A stretch of 14,051 bases of DNA from an uncultured Chloroflexota bacterium (GCA_937958365.1 CALFEW010000957.1:1-14051); one strand, 5' to 3'; positions 8,062 through 14,051 are shown, counted from the first letter of the stretch. The notes: generated by a model not told the origin, from the letters alone. Numbers and translations are program-made.

Positions 8062-8114
8062 GTCAATACGAAACAGCCTGTTAAGGTGTTGGTTAGACAA
8101 GTAAGGGGAATAGA

Positions 8115-8819
8115 ATGGAAGCATTAGGCATTAATATTGGTTACCTCATCATGCAGATTTTGGGCATTACTGTCCTGCTGCTGTTGTTGAAAGGTGTGGC
8201 TTTTGGCCCAATTTTGCGCGTGCTGGACGAACGGAAGGCGCGTATTGCCAAGGGGCTGGAAGATGCACGTCAGGCGGCGATTGCTCGTGACAATGCAGAC
8301 GCCGAAGCGAAGAAGATTTTGGATGCGGCCCGCGCTGAAGCGGCCAAGATTCGTTCAGATGCGGCCGTGCAGGCTGAGGAAACCGGCGCTGGCATTCTGG
8401 CCAAAGCGAACGAAGACGCTAAGTCTGTGGTTGCTGGCGCCCGCGAAGACGCCGAAGCGGAGCGGAACCGTATCCTGGCTGACTTGCGTGGTCAGGTGGC
8501 AGCCATTGCAATTGCGGCTGCCAATAAGATCGTGGGTGAGTCTTTGGATGAATCGCGTCAGCGTGCGCTGATTGCCGACTTCTTTGCCAAAGTACCGAAG
8601 AGCGTTTCATCCTTGAGCGGTGACAAGGCGGTGGTTACTAGCGCCTTGCCCTTGACGGATGAAGAAAAGAAGAATGCAAAAGCAACTTTGACTGCCTCCG
8701 ATGTTACTTTTAACGTAAATCCTGGCATATTGGGCGGGCTGATCATTCGCGTAGGGGATCAGGTCGTTGACGATAGTGTTGCTGGACAGATGGGCGCTTT
8801 GCGGGACTCGTTAAAGTAG
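8115..8819 (+). CDS. atpF: ATP synthase subunit b fused to the C-terminal domain of subunit delta
   Basis: 234 aa, clearly longer than the usual 155-170 aa of subunit b. Residues 7-27 are the membrane anchor. FGPILRVLDERKARI (from 30) is the typical b motif, followed by a long Ala/Glu/Lys/Arg-rich coiled coil to about 150 that forms the peripheral stalk. The tail differs: residues 173-234 begin VVTSALPLTDEEKK and continue NPGILGGLIIRVGDQVVDDS, the signature of the C-terminal domain of delta (AtpH/OSCP), with GGxIxxxGDxxxDxS. The delta N-terminal helical domain, which binds alpha, is absent. The frame is continuous with no sign of a frameshift. AAGGGGA (8103-8109) precedes the ATG. It is the last gene before the terminator, and no separate atpH follows. 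It differs from the mycobacterial b-delta fusion, which keeps the full delta. Confidence 0.92.
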   Translation: MEALGINIGYLIMQILGITVLLLLLKGVAFGPILRVLDERKARIAKGLEDARQAAIARDNADAEAKKILDAARAEAAKIRSDAAVQAEETGAGILAKANEDAKSVVAGAREDAEAERNRILADLRGQVAAIAIAAANKIVGESLDESRQRALIADFFAKVPKSVSSLSGDKAVVTSALPLTDEEKKNAKATLTASDVTFNVNPGILGGLIIRVGDQVVDDSVAGQMGALRDSLK

Positions 8820-8865
8820 AGTTTTGCTGAGCGTTGGCTCTCGTTAGAGGAATGGAGAAGGTGTG

Positions 8866-8890
8866 AACGGCCGTTTCCTATTACGGCCGT
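8866..8890. repeat. Two ACGGCCGT palindromes able to pair as a hairpin
   Basis: ACGGCCGT occurs at 8867-8874 and 8883-8890, separated by TTCCTATT. Because each copy is self-complementary, the pair can form an 8-bp GC-rich stem with an 8-nt loop in the 3' untranslated region, 17 nt before the terminator stem. The first copy is part of the recurring 13-mer AACGGCCGTTTCC (8866-8878). Confidence 0.7.
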
Positions 8891-8907
8891 CTGCTACACA
8901 AATGCCG

Positions 8908-8943
8908 AAAAAGGCCAGGGATAAGCCGACCCTGGCCTTTTTT
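8908..8943 (+). terminator. Strong intrinsic terminator of the Fo operon
   Basis: AAAAAGGCCAGGG (8908-8920) and CCCTGGCCTTTTT (8930-8942) form a perfect 13-bp stem around a 9-nt loop, followed by more T (TTTTTTCTT). It closes the ATP synthase transcript after subunit b. The A-run on the other side would let it work in both directions, but no gene converges on it. Confidence 0.93.
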
Positions 8944-8981
8944 CTTGCCACAAATCAATAGACCTGGAGTAAATTGGCAAA

Positions 8982-10214
8982 ATGAACCTGAATTTACCGG
9001 ATGAATTTGTCGCGCCTGATTATGCCGGCGGGGTCATTGGCAACGTGCCAGGGACGATAGCCGCTTTGTTGGGTGTTCCTTTTGCCGGGTTACGGCCGTT
9101 AACACCCGATCTATGGCAGCCGCTTGGTCACGCCAAACGGGTCGTCTTGCTTATTGTAGATGCGTTTGGCTGGAATTTGTTCCAAAAAGAGCGGGGAAAT
9201 TTGCCCCAATTCATGAACGAAGCGGCCATAGAAGGCCAGATCGCCTCGATTTTCCCCTCGACGACGGTCGCCGCGTTAAGTAGTCTGTGGACAGGATTAG
9301 GACCGGCGCAGCACGGCATGGTGGGCCTCAACCTGTTTATGCCCCAATACGCCGTCACCATGCAAACCCTGGCCTTTACGCCAGCTTTCGACAAGTACCC
9401 GGATGCGCTCATCAAAGCGGGGTTGGAGCCGGAGGCGTTTTTGCATGGACCTGGTTTTGCCGAGCAATTAGCCGCCGGTGGCGTGCCCACCTATGCCTTC
9501 AAAGGACGCGAGATCGTTCACTCGGCGCTGAGCAAAATGCATGGACGTGGCGTGGCTGTTGATCAGGGCGTTTTTACTGTAGCCGATTTGTTTGTCCAGA
9601 TGCGGAAGCTGTTGGAGGCTAAAGCGGGTGAAACCCTGTTTGTCAGTGCGTATTGGCCGACGATTGACACCTTGAGCCACGCTTATGGCTGGGATCATGC
9701 GTCCGTGGCTGCGGAGCTTCGGGCGATTTTAACACAGCTTGAACAAGAATTCCTCAAGCCACTCAGCCTGGCTGCCCGACGAGACACGGTGTTCCTTTTG
9801 GTGGCAGATCATGGTCAGATCCACACGCCGGCGGCGCAGCAAATTTATCTGGAAGCGCATCCAGAACTGCAACAGATGTTGTTTATGACCCCGGCCGGGG
9901 AACCACGCACGCCTTATCTTTACGTACGACACGGCCGTCAAACGGACGTCATGAACTACATTCAAGATAACCTGGGCCATGCAATGGTTGCCATACCGTC
10001 CCATACTGCCTTGTCGGCCGGATTATTAGGCCCGGCGCCACACGCTCCGGCAGCAGCCGAGCGGGTAGGCGACGTTTTGGTGACGATGCGCTCCGGGCAT
10101 ATTCTCTTGCTTGAAAAGCAACGGGAATCGGCTAAGAAAATGATAGCTCGTCATGGGGGCATGACGGCCGCTGAAATGCAGGTTCCCTGGTTAGGTTACA
10201 GATTGGATGCGTAG
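8982..10214 (+). CDS. Alkaline phosphatase superfamily phosphodiesterase / nucleotide pyrophosphatase-like protein
   Basis: 410 aa, probably cytoplasmic: no signal peptide or membrane helix is seen. The two-metal active site of the superfamily is complete: Asp60 (LLIVDAFGW), nucleophile candidate Thr95 (FPSTTVAALSSLWTG, matching FPSKTFPNHYSLVTG of NPP enzymes), Asp229 and His233 (PTIDTLSHAYG), Asp276 and His277 (VADHGQ), and His391 (ARHGGMTAAEMQVPWL). It should hydrolyse a phosphate mono- or diester through a covalent Thr intermediate; the substrate cannot be told. ATG at 8982 lies 12 nt behind GGAG (8966-8969), rather far, but no better start is seen. It is separated from the Fo operon by the terminator, so it is its own unit; no clear promoter was recognised. 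Its end overlaps the convergent protease gene by 19 nt, leaving no room for a terminator between them. Confidence 0.85.
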   Translation: MNLNLPDEFVAPDYAGGVIGNVPGTIAALLGVPFAGLRPLTPDLWQPLGHAKRVVLLIVDAFGWNLFQKERGNLPQFMNEAAIEGQIASIFPSTTVAALSSLWTGLGPAQHGMVGLNLFMPQYAVTMQTLAFTPAFDKYPDALIKAGLEPEAFLHGPGFAEQLAAGGVPTYAFKGREIVHSALSKMHGRGVAVDQGVFTVADLFVQMRKLLEAKAGETLFVSAYWPTIDTLSHAYGWDHASVAAELRAILTQLEQEFLKPLSLAARRDTVFLLVADHGQIHTPAAQQIYLEAHPELQQMLFMTPAGEPRTPYLYVRHGRQTDVMNYIQDNLGHAMVAIPSHTALSAGLLGPAPHAPAAAERVGDVLVTMRSGHILLLEKQRESAKKMIARHGGMTAAEMQVPWLGYRLDA

Positions 10215-10750
10215 ATGATTTCCGCCAGCCCCGTCACAACTTCAGCCACGGCCGTTTCGACCACGGGCGTTAGTGTGGCGACCAGGTTGGTAGCCTGGGG
10301 TTGGATGCCGATAAGCGCAACTTCACAGGGGGAAACGGCCGTTAAAAACCGCGCCAGCATATAAAGCGGCATCGTATGACTGGACGCACTCAGCCCGGAT
10401 GTGGCCTGCCAGGGCAGCCAGCAAATGCTGCCCGGTTCCCTGTCCATCAAAGCCACGTCAATGAACAGCACCAGATCAGGGGCAAAACGGCGGATCGGAC
10501 CGGTGTGGTTTTCTGGGGCATGACCGCCGTCCACGAGCAGGATGTGTGGGGGAACGGCCGTTTCCGAAATTCGCGCCAACCGACGGACAACAACCCCACC
10601 AGCCGCGTCATCCCCGCGCAGTTCATGCCCGACACCTACAATTGCCAGCCGCAGGGGTCTACCTGGTGGATCACTCTGCTGGCGCAGTTGGTTCAACGTC
10701 TGCGCCAGCGAGCTTTGCCAGGAATAATTGGAGATCATCATCCGTACCAT
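10196..10750 (-). CDS. [NiFe] hydrogenase maturation protease, HycI-type
   Basis: Endopeptidase (HycI/HyaD family) that trims the C-terminus of the hydrogenase large subunit after nickel insertion. Taking the ATG at 10750 the protein has 184 aa; HycI has about 156. Family motifs: LAIVGVGHELRGDDAAG (Asp47/Asp48), LFIDVALMD (Asp98) and SSHTMPL (His125), the likely nickel-sensing ligands, then ALIGIQPQATNL near the end as in HycI. It is the last gene of the minus-strand operon and its presumed substrate is the large subunit encoded at 12066-13268. The start is uncertain: the frame is open up to 10840, the ATG at 10750 overlaps the ferredoxin gene by 80 nt, further ATGs lie at 10741 and 10738, and none has a good ribosome site. 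The conserved part begins only near residue 34, so a later non-ATG start is possible. Confidence 0.85.
   Translation of the reverse strand: MVRMMISNYSWQSSLAQTLNQLRQQSDPPGRPLRLAIVGVGHELRGDDAAGGVVVRRLARISETAVPPHILLVDGGHAPENHTGPIRRFAPDLVLFIDVALMDREPGSICWLPWQATSGLSASSHTMPLYMLARFLTAVSPCEVALIGIQPQATNLVATLTPVVETAVAEVVTGLAEIIYASNL
10331..10343 (-). repeat. Copy of the 13-mer AACGGCCGTTTCC
   Basis: Reverse-strand copy (GGAAACGGCCGTT on the + strand) inside the protease gene, where it encodes part of LTAVSP. Identical + strand copies lie at 8866, 10553 and 13478. Confidence 0.7.
10553..10565 (+). repeat. Copy of the 13-mer AACGGCCGTTTCC
   Basis: Inside the protease gene, encoding part of SETAVPP on the minus strand. 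It is 210 nt from the inverted copy at 10331. Confidence 0.7.
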
Positions 10751-11099
10751 AATAAACTGTAAACGCTTCTTTACTCGTAGCCGCCAGTTCCCACTCTTTG
10801 TCTGACATCTCGATGCAGTTAAAGCGACAGCTCTCCACACACTGAGCGCAGTATGTGCAGCGGTCCATGTGATACTTCATGACAAAGCGTTTCTCTTTTT
10901 TGTCAATCGTAATCAGTTCAATCGCGTTGGCCGGACAATCTTTGCTGCACAGGGCGCAGCCCGTACAGTTTTCAGAATTCCAATGAAGTTTGCCACGCAG
11001 GCGTTCCGGCGCTTCCAGCCGCTCAAATGGATATTTTTGGGTTACTGGCGGCTGCCAGATTGAACGCCAGATATCGCTAAACATTGTTGCGATTTTCAT
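10671..11099 (-). CDS. Group 4 hydrogenase ferredoxin-like subunit with two [4Fe-4S] motifs (NuoI/HycF-like)
   Basis: 142 aa electron-transfer subunit linking the soluble electron donor or acceptor to the small subunit. Two cluster motifs are seen: Cys45/48/51/55 (CTGCALCSKDCP) and Cys81/84/87/91 (CTYCAQCVESCR). The second lacks the proline that usually follows the last cysteine. The N-terminus (MFSDIWRSIWQPPVTQKYPFE) resembles the amphipathic anchor and 'P-x-T-x-x-YP' segment of NuoI-type subunits. An ATG at 11111 would add four residues, but the one at 11099 has GGAG 6 nt upstream and is preferred. The C-terminal 35 residues are not recognised. It lies 43 nt downstream of the NuoH-like gene, and its 3' end is overlapped by the protease gene. 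Confidence 0.92.
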   Translation of the reverse strand: MKIATMFSDIWRSIWQPPVTQKYPFERLEAPERLRGKLHWNSENCTGCALCSKDCPANAIELITIDKKEKRFVMKYHMDRCTYCAQCVESCRFNCIEMSDKEWELAATSKEAFTVYYGTDDDLQLFLAKLAGADVEPTAPAE

Positions 11100-11105
11100 A
11101 TGCTG

Positions 11106-11109
11106 CTCC
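11106..11109 (-). promoter_or_regulatory. Ribosome binding site deciding the ferredoxin start
   Basis: GGAG on the minus strand, 6 nt before the ATG at 11099. It overlaps the alternative ATG at 11111, which has no comparable site. Confidence 0.6.
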
Positions 11110-11142
11110 ATTCTCTTACATTGGCCGTGGTTGTAATCGTGG

Positions 11143-12063
11143 CTAGATTAATTGAATGGCAAACAAAATGAGCCATTGCGCCAGGACCAGCAGCGCGCCA
11201 TAGCGCCACCACATGCCTACCGTTTGGTCAATCCGCAGGCGGGTCATGAGCGATTGCAGCCCGGCCAACACCACCAACATGCCCACCGTCTTCAGCAGAA
11301 ATTCGAGTGGGTTGCTGAAGCCGCCCATATAAAAAGACGTGATCAACGTCAGGCCAATGACCAATTCCACAGCCTGCCCCAGGTGAAAAACGGCCAGACC
11401 CCGGCCGCTGTACTCGGTCATCGCCCCGGCCACAATTTCTGTCTCAGCTTCCGGCGAATCGAAGGGTGGCAGTTCCAACTTGCCCATCAACCCAATCAGC
11501 GCCACGACAAAACCGATTGGCTGCATGATTAGCATCCAGGTATTGGCTTCGGCGTATGCCGTAATTTCGCTGATTTGCCAGCTTCCGGCCACGATAGCCG
11601 GTCCCAACAAGGCCAGCAGGAAGGGGGCTTCATAAGCAAAAAGCTGCGTCAAAGCTCGTGTTGCGCCTACCAGGGAAAACCGGTCGTGGGTGTTGGCTCC
11701 GGCGAGACCGGTACACAGCGTCAGCAAGCTGAGCATGTAAACGGTGACGATAAGGTCGCCGGGGAAGCTGAACGCCGGCCGCAGCCCGGCCATAGGTACG
11801 TACAGCGCGGCCGTTAGCGCCCCGGCCAGAGCGGCGATGGGCAAAGCCACAAACAAAAAGGGATTCACATGATCGGGCACAACTTCTTCTTTCGCCAACG
11901 ATTTGATCGTGTCGGCAAAGGGTTGGAACCAGCGGGGTCCCAGCCGGTTTTGCAGCCGGGCGATGATCTTCCGGTCTATCCATTGGAAAAACAGACCGGT
12001 GACAATGACAAACAATCCGCCAGGAAAGATGAGCAGGGCAGCTACGTTTATGACGCTTTCCAT
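11143..12063 (-). CDS. Group 4 hydrogenase membrane subunit, NuoH-like (EchB/HycD type)
   Basis: 306 aa, about eight membrane helices. It is the integral membrane subunit that docks the hydrogenase module and couples electron transfer to ion movement; homologous to complex I NuoH. Family signatures: DRKIIARLQNRLGPRWFQPFAD (residues 30-51), the first cytoplasmic loop; Glu145 (AYEAPF); and ELPPFDSPEAETEIVAG with EYSG (197-220), the acidic loop next to the quinone or ion site. ATG at 12063 is 2 nt behind the stop of the large-subunit gene, with AAGGTG as ribosome site. It is hydrogenase-type rather than the complex I NuoH because it sits in an operon whose large subunit keeps the Ni-binding cysteines. 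Confidence 0.93.
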   Translation of the reverse strand: MESVINVAALLIFPGGLFVIVTGLFFQWIDRKIIARLQNRLGPRWFQPFADTIKSLAKEEVVPDHVNPFLFVALPIAALAGALTAALYVPMAGLRPAFSFPGDLIVTVYMLSLLTLCTGLAGANTHDRFSLVGATRALTQLFAYEAPFLLALLGPAIVAGSWQISEITAYAEANTWMLIMQPIGFVVALIGLMGKLELPPFDSPEAETEIVAGAMTEYSGRGLAVFHLGQAVELVIGLTLITSFYMGGFSNPLEFLLKTVGMLVVLAGLQSLMTRLRIDQTVGMWWRYGALLVLAQWLILFAIQLI

Positions 12064-12065
12064 AG

Positions 12066-13268
12066 TTACACCTTCTTCGCGTAATACTCAATGCCAAATT
12101 GACGCAGGCGTTCCCACGTCCATTGATCGTGGCTGCCCTCCGAAGAGCAAACCACGACGCCGCGATCATTGCAGGAGAAGCAGGGGTCAATGCCTACCAG
12201 CAGCATGGGCACGTCGGCCAGGTGGTGGCCGATGGACAGAGAGAGGACAGAGGCCATGTTGCACAGGGTGGGTGTGCGAACCTTGACCCGGTCTGGCTGT
12301 TCGGAGCCGTTGCTGCGAATGTAATAAAAGACTTCGCCGCGGGGCGCTTCAACGCGGCTGATGACTTCGCCGGGCTTGATGCGCCGCGGAAATCGTTTGA
12401 CTTGCAGATCGCCGGGTGGCAGGTTGTCCAAAATTTCTCGGATAAGCCGGAAACTCTCGAATAATTCTTTCAGGCGCACCACAAAACGCGCTCGCAAATC
12501 GCCGGCCGTTTCAATCACCACATTGATGGGAAAGTCGTTATAGGCGGCATAGGGAGCGTCCAGGCGCACGTCGCGCATCACACCAGAGGCGCGAGCCGTT
12601 GGCCCGACGATGCCCAATCGCTGCGCGTCCTGAAGTCGGGTGACGCCGATGCCGTGGGTTCGCTGCAAGAACATGCCGTCGCTGGTGGTGACGTTGAGGT
12701 AGTGGTGGGTGCGTTCTTCCAGAAAGTTAATGCCATCCAGAATGACCTGGCGCTGGGCGTCGGTCACGTCGAATTTGACGCCGCCCAGGACGTTGGCAGA
12801 ATAATTCACCCGATTGCCGGTCAGCGCTTCCAGAATGTCCATGATGGTTTCGCGGTCGCGCCAGGAGTACATAAACAGGGTGTCGAATCCGGCTTCGTGA
12901 GCGGCGATGCCGAACCAGAGCAGGTGGCTGTGGACGCGCTCCAGTTCGGCGACCAGTACGCGAATGGCCTGGGCGCGTGGCGGCGCTTCCACTTCGGCCA
13001 GGGCTTCTACGCCGAGGGTGTAGGTAAGGGCATGAATGTGGGAACAGATGCCGCAGATCCGTTCCACCAGGTAAAGGTTTTGCGTCCAGTTGCGCGATTC
13101 GGTCCCTTTTTCGATGCCGCGATGCACGTAACCCAGGCGCACGGTGGCGTCTGTGACGACTTCGCCATCTACGGCGAATTCAAAGTGGCCCGGTTCTTTG
13201 AGCGCCGGATGTTGGGGGCCGATGGGAACGATAAATTTTTCTTTTTTAGGTGTGTTGACAGTAGTCAT
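12066..13268 (-). CDS. Group 4 [NiFe] hydrogenase large (catalytic) subunit, precursor form
   Basis: 400 aa. It reduces protons or oxidises H2 at the NiFe centre. The four nickel-binding cysteines are present: Cys72/Cys75 (ERICGICSHIH) and Cys363/Cys366 (DPCFSCNDR). NuoD paralogues of complex I lack these, so this is a true hydrogenase. Other family parts are GPQHPALKEPGHF (17-29) and GYVHRGIEKG (46-55). Behind Arg369 come 31 more residues (GVVVCSSEG...YYAKKV), an extension like that of E. coli HycE, which HycI cuts after the Arg of the same motif; the protease is encoded in this operon. ATG at 13268 was chosen because it begins the conserved region, with AAGGGA upstream. The open frame continues to 13736 but there overlaps the NuoC-like gene in another frame. 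The subgroup (4c-4g) cannot be set by eye. Confidence 0.95.
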   Translation of the reverse strand: MTTVNTPKKEKFIVPIGPQHPALKEPGHFEFAVDGEVVTDATVRLGYVHRGIEKGTESRNWTQNLYLVERICGICSHIHALTYTLGVEALAEVEAPPRAQAIRVLVAELERVHSHLLWFGIAAHEAGFDTLFMYSWRDRETIMDILEALTGNRVNYSANVLGGVKFDVTDAQRQVILDGINFLEERTHHYLNVTTSDGMFLQRTHGIGVTRLQDAQRLGIVGPTARASGVMRDVRLDAPYAAYNDFPINVVIETAGDLRARFVVRLKELFESFRLIREILDNLPPGDLQVKRFPRRIKPGEVISRVEAPRGEVFYYIRSNGSEQPDRVKVRTPTLCNMASVLSLSIGHHLADVPMLLVGIDPCFSCNDRGVVVCSSEGSHDQWTWERLRQFGIEYYAKKV

Positions 13269-13288
13269 AGGATTTTCCCTTGGATTGT

Positions 13289-13816
13289 TTAGCAATCGCT
13301 GGATGGGGAACCTTCGGCTGCAAATTCTTTGCGTAAGGGATAGACGCCGGTCGGCCAGTTGTCGGGTAGAAAGAGGCGGTCGGTGTTGGGAGTGTTTTGC
13401 ACGGTGATGCCCAACATTTCGCTTAGTTCGCGCTCGAAGAAGCTGGCGGAGGGAATAATGGAGCAAATGCTGGGGATAACGGCCGTTTCCTTCCCCACTC
13501 TCACGCACAATGTCACCACGGCCGCACCCGCCGCAAAGTGGTATAAGACCTCCATGTCCCCGGCCTCCGTTCCTAAATCCAGACCGGTGATGGTGATGAG
13601 GTAGCCCCAGTTGGCGTCCATCAACGCCTGGATGGCGTTTGGCAGGTTGCCCGGCTGGATGAAGATGATGGGGGAATCGGCACGGCCGTTGCCCGTAACC
13701 TTGATCCGCCGTGTCTCTGTTTGCTGTGTTCCCCACGGGGCCAACAGCTTTTGCGCGGCCAGCAGCGCCGTTTCTGCCTGCACCTGTACCGATTCTTTAA
13801 GCTTCGACTGCATCAT
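13289..13816 (-). CDS. Group 4 hydrogenase NuoC-like subunit (EchD type)
   Basis: 175 aa soluble subunit homologous to complex I NuoC, a structural partner between the small and large subunits. Recognisable are ANWGYLITITGLDLG, YHF, the FFERELSEMLGI motif (NuoC: ERE-x-x-D-x-x-GI) and the end LPDNWPTGVYPLRKEF. It is a separate gene, not fused to the large subunit as in HycE. Two adjacent ATGs (13816 and 13813) both lie behind a strong GGAGGAGG, so the start is uncertain by one codon; the longer frame to 13864 lies inside the upstream gene and has no such site. The start overlaps the end of the small-subunit gene by 20 nt. The gap to the large subunit is 20 nt. Confidence 0.92.
   Translation of the reverse strand: MMQSKLKESVQVQAETALLAAQKLLAPWGTQQTETRRIKVTGNGRADSPIIFIQPGNLPNAIQALMDANWGYLITITGLDLGTEAGDMEVLYHFAAGAAVVTLCVRVGKETAVIPSICSIIPSASFFERELSEMLGITVQNTPNTDRLFLPDNWPTGVYPLRKEFAAEGSPSSDC
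13478..13490 (+). repeat. Copy of the 13-mer AACGGCCGTTTCC
   Basis: Inside the NuoC-like gene, where the minus strand encodes KETAVI. Fourth identical copy in the window. Confidence 0.7.
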
Positions 13817-14051
13817 ATACCTCCTCCGTCTGCTCTGGTTTAGGCGCGGCTTCCGGTGGGACACCCTGTTTGATCGCCGTCAGCAATTTGACCAGACCAT
13901 CAATAATCGCTTCCGGCCGTGGCGGGCAGCCTGGGATGTAGGCGTCTACCGGAATAACTTCGTCAATGTGCCCAACGACGTTGTAACAGCCCTGAAAAAC
14001 GCCGCCGGAAATGGCGCAAGAACCCACCGCCACCACAAATTTCGGATCGGG
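13797..14051 (-). CDS. Group 4 hydrogenase small subunit, NuoB-like (EchC type), 5'-truncated
   Basis: The last 84 residues of an iron-sulfur subunit carrying the proximal [4Fe-4S] cluster next to the NiFe site. The frame is open to the window edge (PDPKFVVAVGSCAISGG), so the start lies outside. Cys12 in GSCAISGG and Cys42 in YIPGCPPRPE are the two C-terminal cluster ligands known in NuoB/EchC; the upstream pair is outside. Cys22 (FQGCYNVV) is extra. The tail from about residue 62 (PPEAAPKPEQTEEVYDAVEA) is Pro/Glu-rich and variable. It is the most upstream gene of the minus-strand operon visible here, so the operon promoter and any antiporter-like subunits lie further right. Confidence 0.93.
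   Translation of the reverse strand, partial: PDPKFVVAVGSCAISGGVFQGCYNVVGHIDEVIPVDAYIPGCPPRPEAIIDGLVKLLTAIKQGVPPEAAPKPEQTEEVYDAVEA
13820..13827 (-). promoter_or_regulatory. Strong ribosome binding site of the NuoC-like gene
   Basis: GGAGGAGG on the minus strand lies inside the small-subunit gene. Its two AGG-type cores are each about 6 nt from one of the two ATGs (13816, 13813). It rules out the longer frame beginning at 13864. Confidence 0.75.

Noticed and set aside
8631..8819. Idea that the delta-like tail is a broken atpH joined by frameshift
   Set aside because: The frame is continuous, the region between b and the tail is compact, and no remnant of the delta N-domain exists in any frame.
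10376..10762. 128-codon + strand open frame opposite the protease gene
   Set aside because: No motif or ribosome site; the minus-strand frame is clearly the hydrogenase protease.
10751..10840. Extension of the protease to an ATG at 10840
   Set aside because: The added 30 residues are a shadow of the ferredoxin frame, and no ribosome site is present.
12654..13292. 212-codon + strand open frame opposite the large subunit gene
   Set aside because: It mirrors the codon structure of a conserved gene and shows no known motif.
13269..13736. 156-codon upstream extension of the hydrogenase large subunit frame
   Set aside because: The extension has no recognisable family sequence and overlaps the well-supported NuoC-like gene in a different frame. 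The ATG at 13268 starts the conserved part and has a ribosome site.
10196..14051. Possibility that the minus-strand genes are a second complex I
   Set aside because: The large subunit has both CxxC nickel motifs and a HycI-type protease is in the operon, which complex I lacks.
1..14051. Mobile elements, CRISPR arrays, tRNA or rRNA
   Set aside because: No transposase, integrase, regularly spaced direct repeats or RNA-gene signatures were seen; the repeats found are short dispersed palindromes.

Overview
The window holds membrane bioenergetics genes from a bacterium. The layout, moderate GC and gene architectures fit Chloroflexota (Anaerolineae or Ardenticatenia-like); this is inferred from memory of such genomes and no marker gene in the window proves it. 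Pointers are a complex I operon with two NuoM-type subunits, a subunit b carrying a delta-subunit tail, and dense use of the palindrome ACGGCCGT.

Left part (1-6270, + strand): the 3' end of a complex I (NADH:quinone oxidoreductase) operon, nuoL (5'-truncated), nuoM, a second divergent nuoM-like gene, and nuoN. The second NuoM lacks the central transmembrane lysine of the family. The C-terminal lateral-helix region of NuoL looks about 26 residues longer than usual, which fits a complex with four antiporter-like modules instead of three.

Middle (6271-8981, + strand): a promoter with a consensus extended -10 and an inverted repeat over the -10, then an Fo-only ATP synthase operon: an AtpI/AtpZ-like protein, subunit a with a large acidic insertion, subunit c with a proton-type site, and subunit b fused to the C-terminal domain of subunit delta. 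It ends at a strong intrinsic terminator. No F1 genes (alpha, beta, gamma, epsilon) and no full delta follow, so F1 must be encoded elsewhere. Complex I would build the proton gradient that this Fo uses.

Right part: a stand-alone alkaline-phosphatase-superfamily phosphodiesterase (8982-10214, + strand) meets tail-to-tail a minus-strand operon (14051 down to 10196) for a group 4 membrane-bound [NiFe] hydrogenase: small subunit (truncated at the window edge), NuoC-like subunit, Ni-binding large subunit, NuoH-like membrane subunit, two-cluster ferredoxin subunit, and a HycI-type maturation protease. The large subunit keeps all four Ni-binding cysteines and a C-terminal extension that the protease is expected to remove. 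Any antiporter-like subunit would lie beyond the right edge.

No rRNA, tRNA, CRISPR array or mobile element was seen. No stretch above 300 bases lacks a gene; the longest gap is 8820-8981, which holds the terminator.
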